Below are positions 16,510-25,269 of a stretch of 64,000 bases of DNA, one piece after another. Below the pieces are notes generated by a model that worked only from the letters and a program-made list of their open reading frames with translations, made no database searches and was not told where the DNA came from. Source of the stretch: Bacillus sp. Marseille-Q3570 (GTDB lineage: Bacteria; Bacillota; Bacilli; Bacillales; Fictibacillaceae); the NCBI RefSeq assembly GCF_946151055.1, contig NZ_CAMGYZ010000004.1:124001-188000 (forward strand), in the 5' to 3' direction. Position 1 is the first letter of the stretch. Each line of letters begins with the position of its first letter. The position numbers were made by a program, and so were the translations under genes.

Positions 16510-16538
16510 GAAAAAAGCTCTGGAGTTTCTCCAGAGCT
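16510..16538 (-). terminator. Terminator of spoIIQ
   Basis: A perfect 10-bp stem AGCTCTGGAG/CTCCAGAGCT with a three-base loop is followed on the minus strand by TTTTTTC, 36 bp after the spoIIQ stop. Confidence 0.93.
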
Positions 16539-16574
16539 TGTCTAGTGTTTATTTGTTTTGACGCTTTAGTGGTT

Positions 16575-17411
16575 TTAAGCGCCTGATTGATCTTCATCCT
16601 CGACAGAGTTTTCCTGTGGTTGAGCGTCATCATTTTGGGTTTCGCTTGACGGGTTTGCGTTCTCTTCATCAGAGTCTACATCAGCTTCTTCTTTTGCGTC
16701 CGCATCTGTTTCTTCATCAGTAAGAGTTTCGTTGACTTCTTGCTTTTGAGCAGGAATGTCAGTGACTGTTTTATTGAAGTACTCTTCTGGGTTGACTGCT
16801 ACGCCATCCTTACGTACTTCAAAGTGTGCGTGTACTTGTGCTTCTTTGTCAAGAAGGCTCATACCTGCTGTTCCTAGGACATCACCTTGCTTCACAGTGT
16901 CACCTTTTTCAACTTGTAAGTTTTCAAGGCTAGAGTAGTGCGTCATTACACCGTTATCGTGTTCGATGTGGACGAAGTATCCTACTAGTGGATCCTGACC
17001 AGCATCTACAACTTTACCACTCAAGCTTGCCATTACATCAAAAGGTTCACCGCTCTCAGTCGCATAGTTGATTCCTTTATTCTGGAAGTAGGTATTATTA
17101 TAGAATACGAGAGCTGCTTCTTGTTCTGCTTCAGATGCTTTGCTGTCATAGAACTTTCTTTGAACTGTGACATCATCTGAAACTGGTGACTTAAGTACTT
17201 CTGAGTCTGACATTACTGGTACTGAATCTTGGTCTTCAAAACCGATTGGATCAGCTTCTTCATTCAGCTTATCTCCAATGCTATTTTGATACCAAAGGAC
17301 AGATGCCAAAATCACTGCTGCAAACCCAAGATATACTGCCGGATAAACCCAACGCTTCTTTTTGTACCACTTTGCCTTAAGAGGATTTTTTTGTTTTTCT
17401 TCTTCTCTCAT
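16575..17411 (-). CDS. spoIIQ: Stage II sporulation protein SpoIIQ (degenerate LytM domain)
   Basis: The 278-residue protein starts at ATG 17411 after GAGGTGA. One membrane helix (about residues 24-42, VYPAVYLGFAAVILASVLW) anchors it in the forespore membrane; the LytM/M23-like domain spans about 105-210 and faces the intermembrane space, where SpoIIQ joins SpoIIIAH from the mother cell to build the feeding-tube channel. HAHFEVRKDG keeps the HxH of M23 peptidases, but at the other metal site (NKGINYATESG) both usual ligands are Asn, so it is probably not an active endopeptidase, as in B. subtilis. The tail after about 215 is strongly acidic and low complexity. Confidence 0.94.
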   Translation of the reverse strand: MREEEKQKNPLKAKWYKKKRWVYPAVYLGFAAVILASVLWYQNSIGDKLNEEADPIGFEDQDSVPVMSDSEVLKSPVSDDVTVQRKFYDSKASEAEQEAALVFYNNTYFQNKGINYATESGEPFDVMASLSGKVVDAGQDPLVGYFVHIEHDNGVMTHYSSLENLQVEKGDTVKQGDVLGTAGMSLLDKEAQVHAHFEVRKDGVAVNPEEYFNKTVTDIPAQKQEVNETLTDEETDADAKEEADVDSDEENANPSSETQNDDAQPQENSVEDEDQSGA

Positions 17412-17430
17412 TTTGCATCACCTCAGCAAC

Positions 17431-17459
17431 ATTGTTGGCACATTTTTCAAAATATATAC
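17431..17459 (-). promoter_or_regulatory. Possible sigma-F promoter of spoIIQ
   Basis: On the minus strand GTATA, a 15-bp spacer and GCCAACAAT match the forespore sigma-F pattern GYATA-N15-GGNRANANT at all but one position. The leader would be very short (about 13 nt), which lowers confidence. In Bacillus spoIIQ is sigma-F dependent. Confidence 0.35.
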
Positions 17460-17544
17460 ATTCCGGTAAATTTTTTCTGAATATTATTTCGACAAACAGG
17501 GGAAAGTAACAAGTTGCACTGGGTGATACACTAGTAAAACCACA

Positions 17545-17576
17545 CAAAAATACCACTGCCTCAAAAGACAGTAGCA
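17545..17576 (-). terminator. Terminator downstream of spoIID, beyond array F
   Basis: On the minus strand TGCTACTG pairs with CAGTGGTA (two G-T pairs), followed by TTTTTG. It lies about 175 bp beyond the spoIID stop, so array F would be transcribed as part of the spoIID 3' end. Confidence 0.65.
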
Positions 17577-17585
17577 TCTATTGGC

Positions 17586-17742
17586 GGTGCCTGGTACACT
17601 TTCAAAGTCATTGCAGCACTAGGGATTCAAAACGGTGCCAGGCACCATTTGAGACCTCAACAGCCCCAAGGGGTTCGCTTCGGTGCCAGGCACCGTCTCA
17701 AACTCGTTGGAGCTGTAGGGTGAAATTGTCGTGCCTGGCACC
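17586..17742. repeat. Array F: four units of the 48-bp palindrome family
   Basis: Units begin at 17586, 17634, 17682 and 17730, exactly 48 bp apart; 17634 and 17682 are perfect GGTGCCAGGCACC palindromes. Unlike most other arrays it lies between a stop codon (spoIID, 17752) and its probable terminator. Confidence 0.96.
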
Positions 17743-17751
17743 GAAGCGACA

Positions 17752-18786
17752 TTAGTTCGATGCGGTGAGTTTACTTGTGTAGGCCTGGGTGTCGGTGATT
17801 TCGACGCCGTTGTAGTAGTGTTTGACGATTTGGTTATAGTTGTTGCCATCTTGGGCCATTCCGTTGGCGCCATACTGGCTCATGCCGACCCCGTGGCCAT
17901 AGCCGCGCGTTTGAAAGATCACTTCATCGCCTTTTCTGAGAATCGTAAAATCTGAGGATTTGAGATTCAACCCGACGCGAATATCTTTTCCGCTCATTTT
18001 CTTGCCGTTAATTTCAATCGTATCAATATAATTTCCTTTTGTTCTGCTCAATATTTTTCCGACTTTTCCATCTTCGTCGGCCAATTTCACATTCAGCTTC
18101 GATTCCACGACATCAACCGGAAACGCTTGTTGATGGAAATACTTCGGTGAATCTTTATCCCACGGACTTTCTACACTTCGCAAATACGGAAACGAACTCG
18201 ACCAATAATCCTCAGAGTTTTGCGTAAACCCATTGCTAGTAGAAAAGAATAATGCATCGATCGGCTTTCCATCATAGGTGATGATTTTTCCTTCCGTCTC
18301 TTTCACCGCTTGTGTAATCTTTTTCATTTTCCACTCATAATCCTTGCCCCATGCTTTCTGTAGTTCTTGATCATTTTTAAATACCTGATGGATGACCGCA
18401 TCCGTCACGTCGGCTCCCTCGGGCAGATTCATATCAGCTGGATTCAGAAGCATTTTTATAATATACGTCCTCGCTGTCAATGCCTGTGCCTTCAGGGCTT
18501 CAATTTCAAAGTCTGCAGGCATCTCAGCCGCTACGACCCCTTTTACATAGTCTTCAAGAGGTAATGTTTCAATCTTTTTAGCAGACGTTTTATAAACAGA
18601 AACATCAACTTCTGAATTTAAAACAATCGGAGCTTCGGTTTCTGCCTTTTCCAACTTTCCAGGTGATGTACTTTGCTCAACATCATTTTTAAAAGGCATG
18701 ACGATCAAACTCGGGAGTAAGAGTATGAATGTAAGTAGTCCAATTATGAAGAGATAAAATGGTGTTCCAAATCGTATTTGGTTCAT
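17752..18786 (-). CDS. spoIID: Stage II sporulation protein SpoIID (lytic transglycosylase)
   Basis: I chose ATG 18786 (MNQIRFGTPFYLF) behind a GGGGGG ribosome site; an upstream in-frame ATG would add an unlikely basic leader. The 344-residue protein has one N-terminal membrane helix (about 9-30) and an extracytoplasmic SpoIID domain. Catalytic Glu88 lies in DYVKGVVAAEMP, at the same position as in B. subtilis. SpoIID cuts denuded glycan strands and, with SpoIIM and SpoIIP, drives septal wall thinning and engulfment. Typical motifs AQALTARTYIIK and GRGYGHGVGMSQYGA-like (TRGYGHGVGMSQYGANGMA) are present. murA lies upstream, as usual. Confidence 0.96.
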   Translation of the reverse strand: MNQIRFGTPFYLFIIGLLTFILLLPSLIVMPFKNDVEQSTSPGKLEKAETEAPIVLNSEVDVSVYKTSAKKIETLPLEDYVKGVVAAEMPADFEIEALKAQALTARTYIIKMLLNPADMNLPEGADVTDAVIHQVFKNDQELQKAWGKDYEWKMKKITQAVKETEGKIITYDGKPIDALFFSTSNGFTQNSEDYWSSSFPYLRSVESPWDKDSPKYFHQQAFPVDVVESKLNVKLADEDGKVGKILSRTKGNYIDTIEINGKKMSGKDIRVGLNLKSSDFTILRKGDEVIFQTRGYGHGVGMSQYGANGMAQDGNNYNQIVKHYYNGVEITDTQAYTSKLTASN

Positions 18787-19010
18787 TGGCAGCCCCCCCA
18801 AAATTTCAAAGTTAGTATAGCTTATGGGCTTGGACAACCTTTTAGAACTGAAGAACGTGAACAGGACCTTCATAAAACCACCGAATACACGAACATGAGA
18901 TCAAACAAAGTTTCCGCAAATTCACATGCCCAAGTTTCGAAGACCTTCCTTCAAGAATAAAAATAAATGCACAAAATCACTCCAGGGCCCTGATGCACTA
19001 TTTCAATGAC
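18787..19010. other. Upstream region of spoIID
   Basis: This should carry the sigma-E promoter of spoIID; I could not place it with confidence. No gene with a ribosome site is seen on either strand. Confidence 0.4.
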
Positions 19011-19106
19011 AATCTATTCACTCCTTGATAAATCTGTTCACTTTCAAGGTTTTTCTGTTCACTTTGGAAGTTATTTTGTTCACTTTTCCGATTAATTTGT
19101 TCATTC
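19011..19106. repeat. Phased array 1: TTCACT word every 20-21 bp, five copies
   Basis: TTCACT (last copy TTCATT), usually preceded by CTG or TTG and followed by TT or CC, begins at 19017, 19037, 19058, 19079 and 19100, so the spacing is 20, 21, 21 and 21 bp. The sequence between words is not conserved. The array lies beyond the murA terminator and upstream of spoIID. Confidence 0.85.
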
Positions 19107-19150
19107 TAAAGTTAGTGGCTTTCAAAAACAAAAATATGCCTTGCACAACC

Positions 19151-19179
19151 AAAAAAGCCGCCTTCCTGTGGAAGACGAC
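19151..19179 (-). terminator. Terminator of murA
   Basis: A 10-bp stem (GCCGCCTTCC with GGAAGACGAC, including G-T pairs) with a three-base loop is followed on the minus strand by TTTTTTGG, just after the murA stop. Confidence 0.85.
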
Positions 19180-19198
19180 TTTCTTATAAGTAGATATA

Positions 19199-20512
19199 TT
19201 ATGCCTTGGCTTTTAAGTTTTGTGTTTGATTTTCGTTTGTGATCGATTCTGTTTCTTCTTTCACGCGTTCTACGTCTGCCCCTAGTGCTGCTAATTTTCC
19301 GGAAAAATCAACGTATCCGCGATCTAAATGTTGTAGTTCTGTGACTCTTGTGTATCCGTCTGCAATAAGACCTGCAAGGATAAGAGCTGCTCCAGCACGT
19401 AAATCTGTCGCTGCTACTTCTGCACCTTGAAGTTTTGCTGGTCCATTGATCACTGCAGAACGACCTTCGATTTTAATATCACCATTCATACGGCGGAATT
19501 CTTCCACATGCATGAAACGATTTTCAAAAACTGTTTCCGTAATGACACTTGTTCCATTAGCTGCTAATAATAGAGCCATCATTTGCGACTGAAGGTCAGT
19601 TGGAAAACCTGGATGCGGCATCGTTTTGATGTCAACCGGCTTCAACTTCTCAGGTCCAATGATACGCACACCATTTTCTGTTTCAGTAATAGAGACGCCC
19701 ATTTCCTGTAGCTTTGATACAAGCGGTGTCAGATGTTCATTTTGTGCGTTCTCGATCGTCACATCCCCGCCAGTGATTGCAGCCGCAACCATGAATGTTC
19801 CAGCTTCAATACGGTCAGCGATGACTTGATGTTCAGCACCATGCATTTCTTCTACACCTTCGATACGAAGTGTGCCTGTACCTGCCCCGTATACCTTAGC
19901 TCCCATTGCGTTCAGGTAATTTGCAAGACAAACGATTTCAGGTTCCTTCGCTACATTCTCGATGATGCTCGTGCCTTCTGCTAAGGCAGCTGCCATCATG
20001 ATGTTTTCAGTTGCACCTACACTTGGGAAATCCAAATAGATTTTAGCCCCTTGTAAGCGTCCTTCCTTTTTCGCTTCGATAAAACCGTTTCCGATTTTAA
20101 CTTCCGCTCCCATGGCTTCAAAGCCTTTTAAATGCTGGTCGATCGGACGTGATCCGATTGCACAGCCTCCTGGTAAAGCAATTCGTGCGATCCCGACTCT
20201 TGCTAATAATGGGCCCATCACCAGGAATGATGCTCTCATTTTACGAACATATTCAAAAGGTGCTTCTGTCTTCAATGGGCGTGTCGCATCTACATTTATT
20301 TGATTATTCGAATATTCAGCGCCAATATTCAAATGGCGTAATACTTCGTTTATCGTATAAACATCGGCAAGTGCTGGCACTTCCGAAATAGTGCTTGTTC
20401 CTTTACTAGCTAAAATCGATGCTGCGATGACAGGCAGTACGGCATTCTTAGCCCCTTCTACTCTGACGGAGCCTTCTAACCGCCTACCACCACGGACGAT
20501 GATTTTTTCCAA
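19199..20512 (-). CDS. murA: UDP-N-acetylglucosamine 1-carboxyvinyltransferase MurA
   Basis: The 437-residue enzyme transfers enolpyruvate from PEP to UDP-GlcNAc, the first committed step of peptidoglycan synthesis in the cytoplasm. The catalytic Cys117 lies in [20 protein letters not shown]; a Cys here means normal fosfomycin sensitivity of the site. The opening [20 protein letters not shown] and the late motif [17 protein letters not shown] are standard. The neighbours spoIID and ywmB show that this is the murAA copy of Bacillus. The last 20 residues ([16 protein letters not shown]) are a family-typical variable tail. Confidence 0.97.
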   Translation of the reverse strand: MEKIIVRGGRRLEGSVRVEGAKNAVLPVIAASILASKGTSTISEVPALADVYTINEVLRHLNIGAEYSNNQINVDATRPLKTEAPFEYVRKMRASFLVMGPLLARVGIARIALPGGCAIGSRPIDQHLKGFEAMGAEVKIGNGFIEAKKEGRLQGAKIYLDFPSVGATENIMMAAALAEGTSIIENVAKEPEIVCLANYLNAMGAKVYGAGTGTLRIEGVEEMHGAEHQVIADRIEAGTFMVAAAITGGDVTIENAQNEHLTPLVSKLQEMGVSITETENGVRIIGPEKLKPVDIKTMPHPGFPTDLQSQMMALLLAANGTSVITETVFENRFMHVEEFRRMNGDIKIEGRSAVINGPAKLQGAEVAATDLRAGAALILAGLIADGYTRVTELQHLDRGYVDFSGKLAALGADVERVKEETESITNENQTQNLKAKA

Positions 20513-20542
20513 GATAATTCCCCTCCGCGTCCAATTTATATA

Positions 20543-21292
20543 TTAATATTCAGTCGTAATTATCGGTGTTCCAATTGTTATGGTTGTCTTTCCGCCTATT
20601 CCGCTGTTCCGGAGTCCAATTTGCAGGTTCATCCGTTTTCGATCTGTTTGGATTGAAGGCTTCCATTCGTCAGTATATGCTGATAGGGACAGAAATGTCT
20701 CTTCGTTTAATGTCTCAATTATGGATGCGTCAAATGACTGAACGAGTTGTTTCGCCAATTTTTGCAAAACAATACTCATTTTATCAGATTTCACACCTTC
20801 AACACAAGTATAAATTTTCGCATTCTCCCCTAGAAACAGCTGGACTTTGTGCCTATACTCAGGTTTGAAAGCTCTCCAACTTTCAGGGTCCCAGGACTTC
20901 CCCTGAACATAATAAATAATGTACGCCATGTACTGATTTTTGTGGGGGTAAGCAAACACTGAAACTTTCTCTTCAATACCATATGGATTCGTATAATGCC
21001 CTGTTACGTTCCAATGTTCTTTTTTTTCGACAATCTTCTCCCACCGGAAGTTTGGCGATTTTGCCTGCAGGCTTTCTATTAACGATACATACCCTGTAAA
21101 ATCTGAAACAAAACCATATTTGTTTTTACCATAAAATGACCAACCCTTGATCGTTATGTCAGACTGCTCCATAACGCGGGTTATATCCAAAAGTTCTTGA
21201 TCAGACCATGTGGATTGTTTCGCCTCGGCACCTGAAAAACATGCAAGCAAAATCGTCAACGACATTCCGAATAGTATGAATTTTTGTTTCAT
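20543..21292 (-). CDS. ywmB: YwmB family exported protein (TATA-box-binding-like fold)
   Basis: I chose ATG 21292 (MKQKFILFGMSLTILLACFS) behind GGGGAA; it gives 249 residues. A signal peptide is present; ILLAC could also act as a lipobox. The remainder matches YwmB, known only from sequence and position between murAA and ywzB in Bacillus, whose fold resembles a TATA-binding protein although there is no evidence for DNA binding. QDLLDITRVME-like start and GKTTITIGTPIITTEY end are recognisable. The function is unknown; conservation beside murA and spoIID suggests envelope or sporulation work. Confidence 0.85.
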   Translation of the reverse strand: MKQKFILFGMSLTILLACFSGAEAKQSTWSDQELLDITRVMEQSDITIKGWSFYGKNKYGFVSDFTGYVSLIESLQAKSPNFRWEKIVEKKEHWNVTGHYTNPYGIEEKVSVFAYPHKNQYMAYIIYYVQGKSWDPESWRAFKPEYRHKVQLFLGENAKIYTCVEGVKSDKMSIVLQKLAKQLVQSFDASIIETLNEETFLSLSAYTDEWKPSIQTDRKRMNLQIGLRNSGIGGKTTITIGTPIITTEY

Positions 21293-21429
21293 AATTCCCC
21301 ACTCCTCTCTCATTACAATTGTTTCCATGAGAGAGAGGTTCATACATGGAAGATGTAGTCAAGATGCGACAAAAAGCCTGTCTTCATCCCTCGACAATCT
21401 TCATTATGTATTCGTCTTTAAATGGTTCG

Positions 21430-21465
21430 TTTATACTGAAGAATTTTTATACTTTCTTTAAGTGT
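21430..21465. repeat. Copy of a dispersed hairpin element (ACTTTCTTTAAGT type), partial
   Basis: TTATACTGAAGAA and TATACTTTCTTTAAGTG form an imperfect hairpin and recur almost unchanged at 58417-58452, where the element is longer. It lies upstream of ywmB. Confidence 0.75.
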
Positions 21466-21500
21466 AAAAATTAACTCCCTTTACAATTCACTCCCTTACC

Positions 21501-21544
21501 AGTCGATCCGCAAGGCTGTATACTTGCACATGGATGGATCGACT
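21501..21544. other. Nested inverted repeat between ywzB and ywmB
   Basis: AGTCGATCC pairs with GGATCGACT, and inside it GCAAG pairs with CTTGC. There is no T-run on either side, so it does not look like an ordinary terminator. It may be a structured leader or processing site of the ywzB-ywmB transcript. Confidence 0.5.
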
Positions 21545-21588
21545 CCGACGTTCACTGGCAGTAATTTCTCATCATTCATTCGTTTCTT

Positions 21589-21819
21589 TTAGAACAGATA
21601 TTTCAACTGTGTCGACCAGGACAAATAATTCATGAAAAACGATGTTAAAAGTGAGGCAAGCGCGATTGTCAGTAAAATCATCAATAATTGGGCTTGGAAG
21701 ACCCGCCCGCTTTTAATGAACCTTTCAAAATTGAGTGCTTGTAACGCCCACCAGGATACAGCGAGAAAAACGATACTCACGATTATATTCAACAAAGCCT
21801 GTGTTCCAAATGGGTGCAT
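21589..21819 (-). CDS. ywzB: DUF1146 family small membrane protein YwzB
   Basis: The 76-residue protein starts at ATG 21819 ten bases after GGAGGT. It has two membrane helices (about residues 7-30 and 42-65) separated by NFERFIKSGRVFQAQLL, the pattern of DUF1146/YwzB. Position between the respiratory or ATP synthase block and ywmB-murAA is as in Bacillus. Its function is unknown. Confidence 0.85.
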   Translation of the reverse strand: MHPFGTQALLNIIVSIVFLAVSWWALQALNFERFIKSGRVFQAQLLMILLTIALASLLTSFFMNYLSWSTQLKYLF

Positions 21820-22209
21820 AAGACGTTAGACCTCCAATAATTGCATACCTATATTTTTCGACAAGTTTTTCACTTTTCCTTCGGTTATCTTCATTAATTA
21901 ACAAAATAAACCTTTAGACCTAATTATCCGCCTATTTCCCGCGCAATATTCGACATTTCCTCCCCACATATCCAAGTACACTGCATATCGGACACCAGAG
22001 AGTTAAAAGCCTAAACTTCCGAAATTTAGCGGACAACAGAGACCTTATTCACCTAAAACCTGAGAAAATCAGGGTTGTTTTTGCTAATTAGCGGAACAGA
22101 TGTCCTCTATTTTTTCAAATCACCCCTTTTTGTCACAGATAACGGAACAGTTGTCCTCTAATTATTAACTGTTCAACTGAATCGCAAACAGAATAAAATG
22201 CAAGGTACA
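21820..22209. repeat. Intergenic region with a GCGGACA-family array
   Basis: The word CGGACA/CGGAACA occurs at 21989, 22030, 22092 and 22143 (spacing 41, 62, 51 bp). Early copies read CGGACACCAGAG and CGGACAACAGAGACCTTATT; later copies read CGGAACA-N3-GTCCTCTA, a small dyad. The same words occur, inverted, at 47630-47767. No gene is seen in the region, and it lies beyond the nuoN terminator. Confidence 0.75.
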
Positions 22210-22243
22210 CAAAAAGAGCCAAACCACTGGGGTTCAGCTCTCT
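22210..22243 (-). terminator. Terminator of the nuo operon
   Basis: On the minus strand AGAGC and AACC pair with GGTT and GCTCT around a short loop, followed by TTTTTGTG, 12 bp after the nuoN stop. Confidence 0.85.
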
Positions 22244-22255
22244 ATAATGTAAATG

Positions 22256-23746
22256 CTATTTTACAAACAGCTCGTTCATATCGAATCCCTGGAAAAACTC
22301 GTATGCTGCGCTTGGGTAGACACCGAACAAGATCGTGCCGGCTGTACAGATGATCATGACGATCATCAGCCCGATTGACGGTCGCATCCGATCGACTCCG
22401 CTTTTACGGAAAAAGATCTGTACAAGTACATTGAAATAATACACGTACGATACGACCGTCGTGGCGATCATAACAGATGCCAAAACATAATGCCCTGTAC
22501 CAAGGGAGCTCATGAAAATGCCGAATTTACCGATGAATCCAGCTGTGAATGGAAGTCCAGCAAGGGACAGAATGAATACACCCATCATCACCGCTACCCA
22601 TGGCGCCCGTTTATACAGTCCCGCGAACGCCGTGAAGTCTTCGGATTTCTCGCGTTCGGTCACGAATTGGATGACTGCGAATGCCCCGATATTCATCAAT
22701 AAGTAGGCGAGCAGATAGAACCATGTCATTTTAAAAACAAGCAGCGACAATGAGACGAATGGCACGAGCACATAACCAGCGTGTGCGATACTCGAGTATG
22801 CGAACATGCGCTTGATGTTTCGTTGTCTCAAGGCAATCAGGTTACCTACAACCATTGTCACTCCTGCAACGACTGCGATGTACGGCTGAAGCTCCAGAAT
22901 GATCGCGTTATGCCAGCCCTGTACAGATAAGAACGCGATCAGGAATACTTTTAAAATCAATGTAAATCCAGCTGACTTCGATACCACGCTTAAGAAAGTC
23001 GTAACAGGAGTCGCTGAGCCCTGGTATACATCAGGGGCCCACATGTGGAATGGAGCAGCTGCAATTTTAAACGAAAGCCCGACAAACAGCATGACGAATG
23101 CGATTATCAGAAGGAAAGCATTCTGTTCAACAACAGGATTTGTCAAAGCCTCACCGATGTCATACAGGTTGGTTGCTCCTGTCAAACCGTAAATATAGCT
23201 CATTCCGAAAAGTGTGATCGCGGTGGCGATTCCACCATTGACGACATATTTGAATGCCGCTTCGTTGGAATGGAGATTGGTTTTACGAATCCCCGCTAAT
23301 ATATAGGAAGAAATCGATAATAACTCAAGTCCGACGAACAAAGTGATAAGATCCGCACTGGACGCCATCATCATCGCACCGAGCAATGCCGTCAGCAAGA
23401 GATAGAAGAATTCTCCTCTGAACTCCCATTTCGCCTTCCCTTCATAATCAAGGGCTAACAACAATATCAAACCGGTCGCCACAAGGAATAATAATTTGAA
23501 CGCTAGCGCGAATGAATCGAAGCGATACGTATCAAAAAGGATGCTTGTCGGTTCTGTGCCGATCTGCGTGAGCGAAAAGACGATCGCAATGATCACACCC
23601 GCAATCCCTACAAGCGCCAGAGGCTTTCGACTCGCTTTTTTCGGCATGAACAAATCCATCAACGACAGCAAAGTCGCCACAATCAGTATCGTGAATTCAG
23701 GGGCCATGATACCCCAGTCATAGCTCAACAATTTTTCTAGTGTCAT
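22256..23746 (-). CDS. nuoN: Complex I subunit NuoN
   Basis: The 496-residue antiporter-like membrane subunit has about 14 helices. Typical stretches are DLITLFVGLELLSISSYILA (helix 5 with the conserved Glu), AAAPFHMWAPDVYQG (helix 7 Lys/loop region) and IKRMFAYSSIAHAGYVLVP. NuoL, NuoM and NuoN each form one proton path in the membrane arm. It is the last gene of the operon and overlaps nuoM by 4 bp. Confidence 0.96.
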   Translation of the reverse strand: MTLEKLLSYDWGIMAPEFTILIVATLLSLMDLFMPKKASRKPLALVGIAGVIIAIVFSLTQIGTEPTSILFDTYRFDSFALAFKLLFLVATGLILLLALDYEGKAKWEFRGEFFYLLLTALLGAMMMASSADLITLFVGLELLSISSYILAGIRKTNLHSNEAAFKYVVNGGIATAITLFGMSYIYGLTGATNLYDIGEALTNPVVEQNAFLLIIAFVMLFVGLSFKIAAAPFHMWAPDVYQGSATPVTTFLSVVSKSAGFTLILKVFLIAFLSVQGWHNAIILELQPYIAVVAGVTMVVGNLIALRQRNIKRMFAYSSIAHAGYVLVPFVSLSLLVFKMTWFYLLAYLLMNIGAFAVIQFVTEREKSEDFTAFAGLYKRAPWVAVMMGVFILSLAGLPFTAGFIGKFGIFMSSLGTGHYVLASVMIATTVVSYVYYFNVLVQIFFRKSGVDRMRPSIGLMIVMIICTAGTILFGVYPSAAYEFFQGFDMNELFVK

Positions 23747-25269
23747 ACAACAGCCCCCCTGCCTGCCATCATGGCGTTGATCGTAAGTTGCAGCATATCA
23801 GATAGGACTGCTGGATAAACTCCAATCAGAACAATCAAAAAGGTCAGTACCAAAGCTGGCACCCATTCGACGAACCGCGCTTCTTTGATTGAAACAAGTG
23901 GTTCTTTCGTTTCGCCGAACGTTATCGTTAATACGGCACGAAGCATATAGACTGCTGTCAGGATGATTCCTAGCGCCCCGACTGCTGCTAGCACCGGCAT
24001 GACTTCGAATAGTCCGAGGAATGCCATGAATTCACTGACAAAACCAGACATTCCAGGTAACCCGAGTGACGCAAGACCTCCAGCAAGCAAGAATCCAGCA
24101 GTCACCGGCATCACTCTTGCTATTCCACCTAAATGTGTGATCAACGACGTTCCTGTACGCTGGTACATCAATCCGACCAGGAAAAACAGCAACGCTGAGA
24201 TCAATCCGTGCGAGATGATTTGGAACATCGCTCCCTGGATTCCAGCATCGGTCAAGCTTCCGAGTCCGATCAGCACAATCCCCATGTGCGACACACTAGA
24301 GTATGCGAGGACCTTTTTAAAGTCAATCTGTACGAAAGCAATGAACGCACCGTATAAAAGGTTGATGACTCCGAGTAAAGCGATCCAGAAGGCGATCTTC
24401 TCAAACTCTCCTGGGAAGAACCCGATTCCGAACTGATAAAGTCCGTAAGCACCGATCTTAAGCAAGATGCCAGAGTGGATCATGACAATCGATGGCGGCG
24501 CTTGGACGTGTACCTGCAACATCCAGGAGTGCAAAGGCACAATTGGCAACTTCACACCTAATGCAACCAATAAGGCAATCAACAGTCCCATCCGGAAGTT
24601 GTCTCCGATGTACAACCGCTCAAGCATCTCAGGCGGTTGGCTCAAGAACGCGGATAAACCGGTGAAATTCATCGTTCCTGCCTTCATATAAAGGATGATG
24701 AAGACGATCAGTAAAATCGCAGAACCTAATCCGTTGTAGATTAAGAAGCTGTATGCTGCCTTCTCTTTGTCGAGATAACCCCATTTTCCGATCAGGAAGA
24801 AGGTCGGAATCAATGTGATCTCGAAAAAGATGAAGAAAAGCAGCAAGTTTTGTGAAGCGAAAACCCCAAGCATGCCGATTTCCAATAGGAGAAACAGCAT
24901 GAAGTAACCTTTCGACTGCTCCTTGATACAGACGGATGCTGCTGCAGCTAGTGTCGACACGACCGCCGTCAATAATAAAAGCAGCACGGTCAACCCATTG
25001 ACGCCAAGTTCATAGTTTACTGAGAAATCCCCACCGTTCTGCATGGGTAGAATATCGAAATTGATCCATTTGTATTGCTCGATGAACTGTAATGATTCGT
25101 TCGCACTGTCAAATCCAAAATAAACGATGAAAGCAAGGACGAGCGGTAATAGCGTCGCTAAAAATCCGACCCACTTGATGGAGCTGTCCTCCGTTTTCGG
25201 TACGAACAACAAGACCAGTATTCCTACGATCGGGGAGAAAATAAGTGCAGATAGTAGAATAGAATCCAT
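23743..25269 (-). CDS. nuoM: Complex I subunit NuoM
   Basis: The 508-residue antiporter-like subunit shows GYFMLFLLLEIGMLGVFASQ (conserved Glu on helix 5), LGVKLPIVPLHSWMLQVHVQ (Lys and His of helices 7-8) and FKKVLAYSSVSHMGIVLIGL. LPLHTWLPDAH-like loops are replaced by the Bacillus version VPLHSWML. The start overlaps the nuoL stop by one base (TAATG), showing tight coupling. It transports protons in the membrane arm. Confidence 0.96.
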   Translation of the reverse strand: MDSILLSALIFSPIVGILVLLFVPKTEDSSIKWVGFLATLLPLVLAFIVYFGFDSANESLQFIEQYKWINFDILPMQNGGDFSVNYELGVNGLTVLLLLLTAVVSTLAAAASVCIKEQSKGYFMLFLLLEIGMLGVFASQNLLLFFIFFEITLIPTFFLIGKWGYLDKEKAAYSFLIYNGLGSAILLIVFIILYMKAGTMNFTGLSAFLSQPPEMLERLYIGDNFRMGLLIALLVALGVKLPIVPLHSWMLQVHVQAPPSIVMIHSGILLKIGAYGLYQFGIGFFPGEFEKIAFWIALLGVINLLYGAFIAFVQIDFKKVLAYSSVSHMGIVLIGLGSLTDAGIQGAMFQIISHGLISALLFFLVGLMYQRTGTSLITHLGGIARVMPVTAGFLLAGGLASLGLPGMSGFVSEFMAFLGLFEVMPVLAAVGALGIILTAVYMLRAVLTITFGETKEPLVSIKEARFVEWVPALVLTFLIVLIGVYPAVLSDMLQLTINAMMAGRGAVV

